Shown: piece after piece, positions 11,992-23,000 of the stretch
Position numbering within the stretch: the stretch's first letter is position 1
Layout of the letters: each line of letters begins with the position of its first letter
From: Prorocentrum cordatum
Lineage: Eukaryota > Sar > Dinophyceae > Prorocentrales > Prorocentraceae
DNA: 64,000 nucleotides
Reading direction: 5' to 3'
Assembly: GCA_963575745.1 (NCBI GenBank)
Contig: CAUYUJ010005034.1
Coordinates: 1 to 64,000, forward strand
Program-made: the position numbers and the translations under genes
Notes under the pieces: generated by a model
Seen by the model: only the letters and a program-made list of their open reading frames with translations
Told to the model about the DNA's origin: nothing
Database searches by the model: none

Positions 11992-13109
11992 CTAGTTCGC
12001 ACTGGAAAGCCTCGCTCGCAACTCATCGATGTTGTTCCCTGGCTCAAGCTGATCCATTGCACGAATAATCTCCCAGCCATTCTGCAGAGAGAACTTGGCC
12101 ACGATCTTTCCTGGAGGGGGTAGATGATCACTGGAGCCCCACATGAACGTAATCGGTGGTCCCGTCTCCGCCCTAAGACTTGAGTGATGCTTCTTGAAGC
12201 TCTTGAACTTTGCCTGAATGATCCCAGCGGCATCCAGATGGGGACTCTTCCAGGGGAGGGGGCCACGTGAACCTTGAGTCCCCTCGGCGCATGCTGGAGT
12301 TTGTTGTCGGTAATCGCGGCAACGAGTCGACGACGGAGATCCCACAGCTGATCACTAGTAATACCCTTCTGGAAATAGAGCCGAGCACGCGAATAACCCC
12401 ATGCCTCTCGACCTGTGTTGAACCTCTTGGACTGGTTTCAGGTCAAGAAGCTCCTTCACACCACTGAACCATTCTCCTGCAAGGACCTCATTCAGGAGTG
12501 AATTCAACGCCTGCTGCGGTAGCACCCCTCCTGCCGCTTTTCTGCACCACGCCAGTCCGTCACCCATCCCTTGAGCTCGACAAACGACGGAACGAAGTTC
12601 TGTGCCGACTCTCGTGTCTCCGCCGAGGACGCCGTCGTAGATGCGCCTGCTCCGGGGGCCCCACCTGCAGGAGCCTGCTGGAGCTGAATGATCTGAAGCC
12701 CCTGATCCTCCACCTTCTTAGTAATAACAGCTATGTCCGCCATCGCCTGCTGCACATTTTTCTCGACAGAATCAACACGAGCATTCAACTGGGTGCCGAG
12801 ATCCGCGATGCTTCGATGAGTAGACTGGAACCCCTCCGTCATCTTTCCTCCCAGAGATGCAACAAGACCAGTGATCCTATCCATACCTCTGGTCATGGCC
12901 TCCTCGAGGCCCTCGACAGTCTGAACCTTGACTCGTTTTCCCTCCGGGGCCTCCTCCTCCCTGGCACCTGGAACGGGTGTATATGTGGCATCCTCTGGGA
13001 CAGCGGCAGCTGATGCAGCGGCCACCTTATCGTCGGCGATATTGCAAGGGACATTCCACTTCTCACAGAAAGATCGATCTTATCGAGTCCGTTTCTTGTG
13101 CAGATGTAA
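11992..13109 (-). pseudogene. LINE-1 ORF1, coiled-coil protein (frameshifted)
   Basis: The N-terminal part (CEKWNVPCNIADDK) matches LINE-2 ORF1 (LHKWSIPTDIVGN). An in-frame TAA lies just upstream where LINE-2 continues open. Next comes a heptad-like helical stretch (VEGLEEAMTRGMDRI, ARVDSVEKNVQQAM), then an Ala/Gly-rich linker and 'SFVELKGWVTDW', again matching LINE-2 'KIEIKGWVVHW'. After frameshifts the C-terminal end (NGWEIIRAMDQ) closes at 11992, equivalent to 'AGWTIHNDSMM' in LINE-2. By analogy with LINE ORF1 proteins it would bind element RNA; that is inference. Confidence 0.7.
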
Positions 13110-13549
13110 TCCCAACTGATGAAAGTCGAATGGGGCAACAGGATTATGGGGTACAGTAGAAAACAAATCAGGTGGTCCAGATGGTACGTCAACCAGAGAA
13201 TCCCTGTCGTCGCGAGGAGACACTCCAACCTGTCTGGCAAGAGATTCCCACTCCCAGCGTCCGAAGTTAGATCCCCAACGGCCCAGATCTGCAGACACAC
13301 TGTGGCTCGCCCCGTCCAGCTCGGGGCCGCAGACAAAATGTCGCGGCAAGCAACGCACACAAACAAATACAAACAAACAAATAGCAGGCGGCCTGCTAGC
13401 CTCGGACTCGCCGACGTCGCTGAAGACGCCGAGCGGCCCGATCGCCACGCGCCCCCGCGCGGCGGGCCAGGCCAGTTGCAGGCTGCCTGACCGCACAACG
13501 CGGCTCGGGCCGCACGAGGAAGCCCGAGTTCCCGGCGGCAACCTTGGTT

Positions 13550-13769
13550 ATCGCCGAGAACTCGTTGAGCTTGCTTCCGATATGCATGAATGGCACGCGG
13601 GCGGGGCAATCTCGGATTTCGCGCGCGCGAAGTGCGGTTTCATGGAAGAGGACGTGAAGAAGACGAGTGAGTGAGGAGGAGAAAGAGCTCGCATAAAAAA
13701 AGAGAAAACGATGATGATCTTTGAAAAATGAGCAGAGTGCGAATAGTTTTTTGTGCCAGCTCTCAAGAG
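13550..13769 (+). repeat. Right half of the LINE-1 target hairpin and its flank
   Basis: Starts with 'atcgccgagaactcgttgagc', the degenerate right hairpin arm and flank, then 'ggcacgcgggcggggcaatc', shared with 5975-5998. The rest ends in a GA-rich stretch like the one after 6030. No gene seen. Confidence 0.65.
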
Positions 13770-14310
13770 GGAGTGGAGGCATGTGGATACTCGATACTAC
13801 CGCTCTTCTGATGATTCTCTATCGATTGCTGAGCTCTGTAGCTCATCCGCAGCTCGATTTAAGTAGCAGACCGAGTTCGGGCATATAGATACTTGAGACT
13901 AGCGCTCTTGATGATTCGCTTGCGATTGCTGTGCCGAACAGCTCCGTAGCTTATCTGCAGCTCGAGTTAAGTTAAGAAAATCATCATCCTATCAGCAGAG
14001 TGCGAACAGTTTTTGGTACCAGCTCTGGTAGCAGACCGAGTTCGGATATACTTAATTATGACTAGCGCTTCTGATCATGCCCTTTCGATTGCTGCGCCGA
14101 ACAGCTCTGCAGCTCATCTGCAGCTCGAGTTATGGGAGAAAACCACTTTACTTAACAGCCGATCCCGCCCACATGCTTCTCGACAGTACCTACCCGACCG
14201 GGAGAGAAAGAGAGAAAGATCGAATATTAGAGCTCTACCGAATTGTGGAACTTTGACGAAATGATTTCAAATATGCCAAAAAAACCATTTTCCGTCGAGA
14301 TTTTTCGGAC
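13770..14310 (+). repeat. ~177-bp satellite monomers with terminal block
   Basis: Diverged monomers with 'agcagaccgagttcgg' (13865 and 14030), 'agctcatctgcagctcgag' variants and a terminal block-like end (gatcccgcccacatgcttctcgaca, 14161). It runs into the left arm of the LINE-3 target hairpin. Confidence 0.8.
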
Positions 14311-17300
14311 CAACTGAGGCCGGCGGTGAACCATCAACCAGGTTTGTTTGTTTGTTTGGACTCGCATTCCCAGCTGAGAGCAGCTGGGCGAGAACAGGTC
14401 CCGCAAGAGCACACGGGCAGCGCTGAGCAGCGCTTCGGCTGCCGACAATTCACACTCCGTGACCGTAGCACCGTCAAGGAGCCACGCGGCCTCGGCCGCA
14501 TCCCTCCAAACGAGGGGAACGGCACTAGAAACAACAAACTCATGCCCAGCAGGAAAGGGGCCCACGGTTCTCGCGGAAGCGATGCCTATCTCACTGGGAT
14601 TACATTAAGTATTGATTAAGCCGATCTGAAGCCAGAAACCACATCCTGATCCTTGCTGGTCAACCCCGGCATCAAAGCCTCCCCTGATAGCGCACGGCAA
14701 GAGATAAGTTTCGAATGGATATAGATAACATCGAGTTCTATAAAATGTGCGGCCACATCCGGCCTCATGCGTCAATTCATCTGCACGTGCATTGCCCCCC
14801 CTGAATTCATGCCTCCAGATCTCACGCCCCAAGGCCGCAGGCCTCAGATTGAAACACGCAGCGAGCTCAAAAGTACAATCAATCATGGCAGCTGTCCTCC
14901 TGCAGTAGCCACGATTCTCACATCGCCATCTCCCCTGCAACCAGGAGCAGATGAGTAATGAATCGCCCATGAACTCAACAGCAAAACCCTCCGAGGATAT
15001 ATCCCACACCATCGCACGTTCATGGATCACAGCATAACGTAGCGCAAGCTTGGCGGACTCTTTGGGGTCATACTTGGGGCGCAGGGGGTTGGTCACGACG
15101 TCGGCAGCCTTAGGATCAACCTCCTTTCGTGTCTCAGGGGGGCCTCGAGAAAATTAGGAGAACCCTTCCAAGACACCACAAAGTAATCATAGACCTTAAT
15201 GTTGTTATATTGTGTAAGGAGTTGCTTCCAGACCTCCAAGAACTGAACCCAATCGCCCCGCACAGCACCCAACCACTTTTCCCCAAAGAACTGAATGTAA
15301 GGAAATTGCCAAGACCGACCGCCCACAAACACAGGGCCTCCACGAAGCCGTTTGCCCGAACTAGACAGAGACCTGTTGCCGCGTTGTCGTAGAACCTCTG
15401 TTATTGCGTCGCGAGCCGCGACCCAGCCAACATTGCACATCATAAGCGCACGTCGGGAGTCTCGAAAGGCCCTCCTCCCCTTTGAGACGGCAAGTGGCTC
15501 GTCTCGGAGAGCGTAGGCAGCTCCCTCTCCAGTGGGCATCGGCTGTAAGCGAGCAATAGAACAGGCAACTTGCGAGCAGAGATCCCCCGACCTCCTCTCC
15601 ATATCCGTAGTCCTCCCCTCCACCTTCATCGTAGTCGTTGCAGGTGTATCCCCCCCCCCCAATCCTACCGCAAAGCGAACGCGTTTGGTACGTTGAGTCG
15701 TTGGTCCCTCCACCTCCACCTCCATCCTTGTCGTCCTGTCCTCCTCCAATGATAGTGAGTACTGCCTCGTGGAGCGCATCATACCCCAGCTCTTCCAGCA
15801 TAGCATCTGCACAGCCGATGGGACGCCCCCATCGCAGAAGATTGATCTGACTCGTGTCAGCGCAGCTGGTCGCCATACCTTACACCCCACGTCTCCTGGT
15901 TCCCTCCCTCCTGACATTCTCAGAAGACACATACCCTCGAACGCATGGATCACCCTCACGCACTCACTGTCAATCGCGATGGCCTCCGCTGCATATAAAA
16001 GGCGGCTCTGCACAGTCGATTGGTACCGACGAAACTTCTTCACAAGAGGCAACGCCTTGCAAGTAAAATACTGCACCTGCGCAAAGAATGCCCTTCGGGC
16101 CTGCTGGACGCGCTCCTGCACATCCTGGCGGGTTGAAGTAAAGGTTCTGGGGATCTGATATCCCAGCACATTCAAACTATCAACGGCTTTGGATGGTACA
16201 GTCCGTGAGCCGATCTGGACCGTGACCGCATCAGTATACTGAGTACCACACACCATCATCTCCAGACTACCCTCCTTCCATTCCATCCCCAATCCCTGAG
16301 AGCAGTAGTGAAGGCAGTGGCCGCCTCCTGCGCCTCCGACGCAGTCTTGGCGGCAAGAAAAATGTTGTCTGCCCAGAGAGCGCGGTTCCAGCGTGCGCAG
16401 CGGCATGGGTCATCATGACATGGCATCTCAACTCCAACACCGCGCTGGTCAAGGCGAGCAATCACGTCACACCACATAGCAATAGTTACAATTTTGAACG
16501 CGATAGGTGATTCGGTACCGCCAGTGCGGAGCGATCTATCCCACTGCACACTGGGGATTGTCACTCCTTCAAACAACACAGTGCATGCAGTGGGTGAGAG
16601 GGGCTCCAATAATGCATATTGTAACCGTGCACTGATCCCAAGGGCCGCCATCGCTCTCGAGACCGTCGGCAGCGTCACAGCATCGAACGCCCGCTCAATG
16701 TCACAGCTGAGGAGTCACGCACTTTGATCCCGCCCCCATGTGGAAGCACGTTGCGCAATACATTTCATGGCAGATGAAATCTTCCCGCATCGTCGTCCGC
16801 CAGTAAAGCCGTAAGCCGCCATATCACTCATAAAGGGTTCCACACATCGTTCCAATAAGATCGTCACACACGTAAGATACCACTTAGCCAAGGTATTTCC
16901 GACGAGCAAGTTCCGTCTCTGTCGCAGTGTCTCTAGTTTGTTCGTCTTCGGCATGAGCGCCAGGTAGACCCCCTGCCACTCTCTCGGCGTCGGGCGATGC
17001 CCATTGACTATATCAGAGAACACCCTAGAAATAGAACGAACTGATCGCCACGAAAGAGACTTGAGAAGCTCAACTGAGATGCCGCCGGGCCCACAGGCCC
17101 TTCCTGTTCGGAGCCTGCTCCGCGCCAGCAGAATAATAGAGTATGGATTCGTAAGTGCGTTGTCGGAAGAGGCTGTAGATTGAGATGCATGGCGACGTAA
17201 TTCAGACACAAGCCCCCGATTGCGAGCTCTGGAGTCACCACAAGTCATACTCTGCACAGCATATCGTTCCACCTCCTCTGCCCACAGTTCCCTGTCCTCC

Positions 17301-18231
17301 GTCATCATAGTCGTGAGATCCCTATCCCCTCCACCTGTGTCCGTCACCCTCAACTCCGTCACACGTGTCCTCCTCCCCTTCCTAGACGGCAGCGCCTCCC
17401 GCCCCACCTTCCGTCGGCGATATTCCCGCGCAAGCGGTCTGATACGACGCCTAAGGTCCCGTGCCGGCGCTCTGTCCCCCCTAGCACGTGCTCCTCTAAG
17501 TTGGACCTCCAGCTCGGCATGTTGGGGAGTCCCACTCGGCGGGGGCCCTCGAGAGTACCTGGGAGCCCGCACCGTGAGGGGCGGCAACGCATGTCCAGCA
17601 AACGTTTCAGCAAGGCGTTGCGGGGGCACCGTCGGGATCTGGACGTCCGCCAGGACCTGAAACTGGGCCTCCTCCCGATACGATTGGAACTCTTTGTGGC
17701 TCGTGTGGTGGCTAGAGGGTCCTTTATATTTCGTGACCTGCGGGTTCTGCATACGGAACTCGGCATAGACACAGGCATGATCCGAGAAATTGGTAGTCGG
17801 GGTCTCTGGGATCCAGTCCGTTCGGCATTCAACCAAGTCACCCTCCCAGGATTGTGGGACCATGAGATTGTCAAGCACTTGAGGCGCGATAGTCTTCGTC
17901 CCAGACTTGCGTCGAGCATTGTTCGCACGGTGCACGAACGTCGGCTGCCTAGAGTACGGCGACCCAAGAGAATTGACTGCCAGCAAGCGCATCCGACACA
18001 GCCACCCCTGCAGCTGAGATCGCCACATATCCTCCTCCCACCGACTATCCTCCGCATCATTCCTATATCCCCTCCCGTCGAGAATCTGCACAGCACCTCC
18101 AGTCACCGTGCCTCCTGAACAGGTAATGTCAGGCGCAAGCTCAACATTACTAGCCGGCCGCTCTGCGGTTGATCGGGAGTTTCTGTATATAGAAGAAGGT
18201 GCGTGCGCCTGTTGGCGAGGGTGAGGATGAG

Positions 18232-18348
18232 GTCCCTCCTCCTCCTCCTCCCCCTCCTCCTCCTCCTCCTCCTCCTCCATCCTTCTCTTGCCTCCGTCTG
18301 TCCTCCTCCACCCCACAGCTCCATCATCTTCTCCTCCTTCTCCTCCTT

Positions 18349-18379
<31 letters not shown>

Positions 18380-18400
18380 TCCTCCTCCTCATTCCTCCTC
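18232..18400. repeat. (CTC/TCC)n tract next to the minisatellite
   Basis: Pyrimidine-rich plus strand (CTCCTCCTC with one C run at 18370-18379) between the minisatellite and the resumed endonuclease frame. On the minus strand it would encode Glu/Gly-rich sequence. Confidence 0.9.
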
Positions 18401-18426
18401 TGGGCACCTCCCCCGGGGCGCGGATC

Positions 18427-20219
18427 CACCGGATCTGTCCGGATCTGTCCGGAAACGGTGCCGGAGGCCGGTCTGGGCTCCTCTGGGCACCTCCCCCGGG
18501 GCCGGTTTTGTGAGGATGTCTCAAGCGAGGGCGCCGGTTTGGGATTCGTCGGCGGATCCACCGGATCCAGTCCGGAAACGGTGCCGGAGGCCGCTCTGGG
18601 CTCCTCTGGGCACCTCCCCCGGGGCCGGTTTTGTGAGGATGTCTCAAGCGAGGGCGCCGGTTTGGGATTCGTCACCGGATCCACCGGATCTGTCCGGAAA
18701 CGGTGCCGGAGGCCGCTCTGGGCTCCTCTGGGCACCTCCCCCGGGGCCGGTTTTGTGAGGATGTCTCAAGCGAGGGCGCCGGTTTGGGATTCGTCGGAAT
18801 CCAGCGGATCCGTCCGGAAACGGTGCCGGAGGCCGCTCTGGGCTCCTCTGGGCACCTCCCCCGGGGCCGGTTTTGTGAGGATGTCTCAAGCGAGGGCGCC
18901 GGTTTGGGATTCGTCACCGGATCCACCCAATCTGTCCGGAAACGGTGCCGGAGGCCGCTCTGGGCTCCTCTGGGCACCTCCCCCGGGGCCGGTTTTGTGA
19001 GGATGTCTCAAGCGAGGGCGCCGGTTTGGGATTCGTCACCGGATCCAGGATCCAGCGGATCCGGATCTGTCCGGAAACGGTGCCGGAGGCCGCTCTGGGC
19101 TCCTCTGGGCACCTCCCCCGGGGCCGGTTTTGTGAGGATGTCTCAAGCGAGGGCGCCGGTTTGGGATTCGTCACCGGATCCAGCGGATCCGTCCGGAAAC
19201 GGTGCCGGAGGCCGCTCTGGGCTCCTCTGGGCACCTCCCCCGGGGCCGGTTTTGTGAGGATGTCTCAAGCGAGGGCGCCGGTTTGGGATTCGTCACCGGC
19301 GGATCCAGCGGATCCGGATCTGTCCGGAAACGGTGCCGGAGGCCGCTCTGGGCTCCTCTGGGCACCTCCCCCGGGGCCGGTTTTGTGAGGATGTCTCAAG
19401 CGAGGGCGCCGGTTTGGGATTCGTCACCGGATCCAGCGGATCCGTCCGGAAACGGTGCCGGAGGCCGCTCTGGGCTCCTCTGGGCACCTCCCCCGGGGCC
19501 GGTTTTGTGAGGATGTCTCAAGCGAGGGCGCCGGTTTGGGATTCGTCACCGGATCCAGCGGATCCGTCCGGAAACGGTGCCGGAGGCCGCTCTGGGCTCC
19601 TCTGGGCACCTCCCCCGGGGCCGGTTTTGTGAGGATGTCTCAAGCGAGGGCGCCGGTTTGGGATTCGTCACCAGGATCCAGCGGATCTGTCCGGAAACGG
19701 TGCCGGAGGCCGCTCTGGGCTCCTCTGGGCACCTCCCCCGGGGCCGGTTTTGTGAGGATGTCTCAAGCGAGGGCGCCGGTTTGGGATTCGTCACCGGATC
19801 CAGCGGATCCAGCGGATCTCTGTCCGGAAACGGTGCCGGAGGCCGCTCTGGGCTCCTCTGGGCACCTCCCCCGGGGCCGGTTTTGTGAGGATGTCTCAAG
19901 CGAGGGCGCCGGTTTGGGATTCGTCACGGATCCACCGGATCTGTCCGGAAACGGTGCCGGAGGCCGCTCTGGGCTCCTCTGGGCACCTCCCCCGGGGCCG
20001 GTTTTGTGAGGATGTCTCAAGCGAGGGCGCCGGTTTGGGATTCGTCACCGGATCCAGCGGATCCGTCCGGAAACGGTGCCGGAGGCCGCTCTGGGCTCCT
20101 CTGGGCACCTCCCCCGGGGCTGGTTTTGCGAGGATGTCTCAAGCGAGGGCGCCGGTTTGGGATTCGTCACCGGATCCAGCGGATCCGTCCGGAAACGGTG
20201 CCGGAGGCCGCTCTGGACT
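18427..20219. repeat. ~122-bp minisatellite, 15 copies, inside LINE-3 endonuclease
   Basis: Fifteen near-identical units are counted by the phrase CCGGAAACGGTGCCGGAGGC, at about 18449, 18570, 18691, 18813, 18935, 19069, 19191, 19321, 19444, 19566, 19689, 19820, 19943, 20065 and 20187. Unit length is mostly 122 bp and varies (about 121-134) almost only through the number of GGATC(C/T) hexamers at the unit joint. Since 122 is not a multiple of three, the array cannot preserve the ORF2 frame. Long open frames on both strands arise from the repeat itself. Confidence 0.97.
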
Positions 20220-20731
20220 CGCGCTCTTCGCGCCGGGGGTGAGGATGACGTGAGCCCCACAGAAACTCCCTCAAAAAATCCCCTGCAATCACAAGCTCAC
20301 ATGTGTATCTGCACCCCTCCCTCCACCTCCGATAAGTTGTTTCGATTGTCAAAGGCCACCTCCAGTGAACGCTTCTCCGATCTGTTCGGAAAGTACGCAG
20401 AGACAAGAAAGATGCATGGATGACGCAAGCACACAATAGCAAAACGAGCATGATTACACCAAGAACGAACTAGATTGTGACAAGACTTCCCCCTCAAAGC
20501 TATGGAAGCCTTCCTGTCACTGGAGTAAACTAGATGCCAGCCAAGCAGCTGAATTGAGTTGGACGGTAAGTGCTCACACTCCTGTAAACAGAACGCTTCA
20601 CAGCCGTGAGAAAGAAGCGCCCTCATGCAAGCAAATCCCCGATCTGCTGTAGCCCCTTGTTTCATACTATTCTGGGTGCCGGGCCTGTGCTGGGCTGTGG
20701 GGCAATCAGCCCAACTGGCACCTCTGCACCG

Positions 20732-22260
20732 TCACACCCTGCCGGCAAGGTTCGTCACAAACGCATCGTACGTAGTCGCCACACCGCTTCGCATGAGAAC
20801 ACCCTCCCAGATCTCACGGTCCACCGTCCACCCCGCATTGATACGAAAGGATGCCAGCTCCACGGGTCGATGCTGAGGATCCTGCGGCTTGGTCCACATT
20901 GTGCTCCGTCCGTTGGGTCCCGATCCAGTTTCCCCCCTGATCCCCATAGCCTCACTGTTGGTACATAGAAGCGGCCCACAGCACCGATATGATCCCGTTT
21001 CCAAGGTGGGGCCCTCTATGCGCACACGGACCCGACTGGGTCGTTGTAACATGCCCTGAAACATACTGTCATAGTCTGGAGGGGACCTGGTAACCTGAGC
21101 CGCATTTCTTTGCACATTCGGCGTTAATGCATCGTCAAAAGCACGCTTCACATTGTATAACGTCGAGGAGTCGGTTCCCACTATGAATTTGATGTTGATC
21201 GTAGTCAACATCATCCTACTTCCATTCATACGTAAAGTGCCCTCGTAGTCGATCCTAGCTTCATCCTCTGCTGCAATGGCCGTCTTCAAATTAATGATAA
21301 ATTGTGCAGCGTCCGTGTCTCTCATCATGCTGGCCGAACGTGTCACCGCTGTTCCAGTCTGTCCAGCCTGTGAGCTCCACGTAGCTGGGACTGAAAGTGG
21401 AGGGACCTGGCAGTCCAGGCGGGCCCCCTCCGTAAGAGGGTGCCGTAGTCGACGCTGCACCCGATGCCACACTGGAGTTCTTCTTGAGATCCTGCAACCG
21501 TCGTTCCAAATTGTTAATCCTGATGTCGGAAGCCTCCTGGCGATTCGAGATGCTCTGGATTTCGGACCTGATTTCGACGCTTTCTTGTTGCCTAACTTTG
21601 CTCTCGATCACGTTGAGCTCCGCGAAGGCCTTGAACCAGAATGGGGCCTCATCCGAGACCACACTGAGCTTCTTTCGCGTTCCTCGAGTTCTCCCAAGAG
21701 GGCCTCATGAGGACCATTGACACGATGTTTGACGTTTCGCTGGGCGTCGTCGTTGACACCTTGCATGCCTTGACGCTCACCAGCACCTTCAGGGACAACA
21801 GCCGCTTGGGCCGCAGCTTGCTGTGCCTCTGCGGGCATACCTGGGGCCCCCCCTAGAACACCTTGTGGAGCTAGGCCTCTAGGAACAACAGGAGCGCCTC
21901 CAGATCCTTGACCTCCAGGAATGGCCTGACCTACTGGAACCCTCCAACACGCACTCCGCTAGTTGTCGCTCCCGCCACACCAGCGTTGGAAGGAGTCTGC
22001 ATCATATTCATGAGCCCCGTATTCATAATTACGAATGGAGAAGAAACAAATATATGGCTATCACTGTCTGGAGTGAATGGGCAGTATGCAATCTCCCGTC
22101 CAATGGAAAGTCACGTCCAATCTGTTCAGTATCAGCAATTTGTCTTTTCCGAGATGCTCTCTCGACAGCAGAGTCTGGAATCTGTCCGTAATCCCGTGAG
22201 TGCTGCAAATATGGTAATGTCGATTGGGAAATCTCCTCCTGTTGACCTCGTCTCGCAAGA
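20732..22260 (-). pseudogene. LINE-3 ORF1, coiled-coil protein (frameshifted)
   Basis: The N-terminal region near 22150 (SRKRQIADTEQIGRDFPLDG) corresponds to the basic start of LINE-2 ORF1. A Glu/Arg-rich helical part follows, then heptads at 21480-21600 (SNRQEASDIRINNLERRL), equivalent to LINE-2 'RRQDEADIKMNDLQKQF'. 'SYVELTGW' follows, and after a frame change a globular C-terminal half ends in 'INAGWTVDRE..' and a stop at 20732. Frames are broken near 21350 and 21650. Confidence 0.65.
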
Positions 22261-22479
22261 ACTAAAATGTCGCATCCGTCCGTCTTTGCACACAAGAAAA
22301 GAAGCAAGTACAACAACAACAAAGCAGGCGGCCTGACACAAACACAATACAATGCAGCGGCCTAGCTGACCTCGAAGATGCCGAACTCGCTGATGGCAGC
22401 GATGGCTGCCACGCCGTCTCCCCGCGGCGCTGACACCCCCTGAGCTCCTGTGGGATCCAGAACCTCCGAGACGAGATGT

Positions 22480-22493
22480 CTTGAGCCGGGGGC
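22480..22493 (-). other. Probable spliced-leader relic at LINE-3 5' end
   Basis: On the minus strand the element starts GCCCCCGGCTCAAG. The known dinoflagellate spliced leader ends GCCATTTTGGCTCAAG. The last eight bases match exactly and GCC recurs at the expected side, with the T run replaced by C. It sits at the junction with the hairpin arm. The match is short, so it is weaker than the LINE-2 case. Confidence 0.5.
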
Positions 22494-22499
22494 TACCGC

Positions 22500-22935
22500 C
22501 GGGACCCTCGTAGAGCTCTTTGCACGCGTGGCCCTTCTCGAAACACCAGAAAAAAACCTGACTGCAGCATCAGCTTCAAAACTCGAAATCTATGTTTTTC
22601 GCTGTTCAACCAACTTCGGTTCTGCCAATAGTAACACTGCAGCTACCTCAGAATTTCACTGACAGACGCGACATAAGCCAGTACAGGTGCGAAAGTACCG
22701 GTCTTCAGAACGGAAATCTCGTCCAATCGACAAAGTTCCCACATCGTCCGGAATTATCTGGCTCATCGGCGCCGAAGAGCCCCACCAGGCTAGCCTGCCA
22801 GCGCGCCAGAACTGGGACCCGGCAGAATTTGACGGACAGACACGGCATAACCGATTACAGGTGCGAAAAATACCTGTTCTTAAACAAACGGTCGAATCTC
22901 TCAGAACCTTTGAAAAACCGACCCTAGGTTAACAC
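22500..22935 (+). repeat. Module A copy
   Basis: Begins CCCTCGTAGAGCTC (from about 22504) right after the hairpin arm. Recognisable blocks are 'ttttcgctgttcaaccaact', 'actgcagctacctcagaatt', 'cagtacaggtgcgaaa' and 'ttgaaaaaccgaccctaggt'. The 22800-22930 part repeats the 22650-22740 part, so it is two overlapping partial copies. Confidence 0.7.
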
Positions 22936-22966
22936 ATTGTCCGCCAGCGCGCTGCCACGAACGCTT

Positions 22967-23000
22967 CCACGCGCGCCTGCACGCGTGCAGGCACGCGTGG
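22967..23000. repeat. 34-bp near-perfect palindrome
   Basis: CCACGCGCGCCTGCACG is followed at once by CGTGCAGGCACGCGTGG, its reverse complement with one mismatch; the central 18 bases (GCCTGCACGCGTGCAGGC) are a perfect palindrome. No spacer, so it could extrude a cruciform. No protein-binding assignment can be made. Confidence 0.85.

Larger units (their letters stand above)
7759..13538 (-). mobile_element. LINE-1: decayed non-LTR retrotransposon inserted in a hairpin repeat
   Basis: A 5.78-kb minus-strand element flanked by an 11-bp target-site duplication CAACCTTGGTT (7748-7758 and 13539-13549). The duplication is the loop of the hairpin repeat, whose left arm ends at 7747 and whose right arm resumes at 13550. 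Order along the minus strand: 5' UTR, ORF1, APE-type endonuclease, reverse transcriptase, RNase H, a 75-bp 3' UTR and a short A-rich end (acaaaaacc). Coding regions carry many frameshifts and an RT active-site substitution, so this copy is dead. Its 5' UTR phrase AGGCCGCCTGCT (about 13388-13399) recurs in LINE-3 near 22327-22337, so the two subfamilies are related. No spliced-leader relic was seen at its 5' end. Confidence 0.9.
14343..20665 (-). pseudogene. LINE-3 ORF2: split endonuclease, RT, permuted RNase H
   Basis: The endonuclease begins at 20665 (CLQECEHL, VSAYFPN; then ELVIAGDF near 20290) and is cut by the 122-bp repeat array, resuming at about 18200 (QVLDNLMV, FSDHACVY). RT: RACGPGGIS, AKWYLTC, YGFTGGR, then motif A CDIERAFD (about 16690), preceded by a premature TGA (16727-16729) where LINE-2 has Trp. 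Motif B-like RTGGTESP and motif C WADN (Asp at 16367-16369) follow. The RNase H motifs GDS, ADEL, FDAG and CELS come in that order between about 14960 and 14430. The last frame has no stop inside the element and reads out through the CAAA tail. Confidence 0.8.
14343..22491 (-). mobile_element. LINE-3: full-length non-LTR retrotransposon with internal minisatellite
   Basis: About 8.15 kb on the minus strand. The 3' end is a (CAAA)n tail (TTTG repeats at 14343-14358) joined to the hairpin left arm (GGCGGTGAACCATCAACCA); the 5' end abuts the right arm (CTACCGCCGGG, from about 22493). No clear long target duplication is visible. Order: 5' UTR, ORF1, endonuclease start, ~122-bp minisatellite (18427-20219), endonuclease end, RT, RNase H. 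The 3' 2.3 kb is highly similar to LINE-4, so the subfamily moved more than once here. The 5' end carries a probable spliced-leader relic (22480-22493). Confidence 0.88.

Noticed and set aside
16727-16729. TGA before RT motif A in LINE-3 as a recoded codon
   Set aside because: LINE-3 has other frame breaks and the other elements have TGG here; a simple TGG-to-TGA mutation is sufficient.
18427-20219. CRISPR-like array
   Set aside because: Units are contiguous, ~122 bp, with no unique spacers; the context is a eukaryotic LINE.
18427-20242. Long open frames on both strands with Gly/Ser/Pro-rich repeated peptides
   Set aside because: They follow the 122-bp minisatellite. The unit is not a multiple of three, frames restart in every unit and occur on both strands, so they are a by-product of the repeat.
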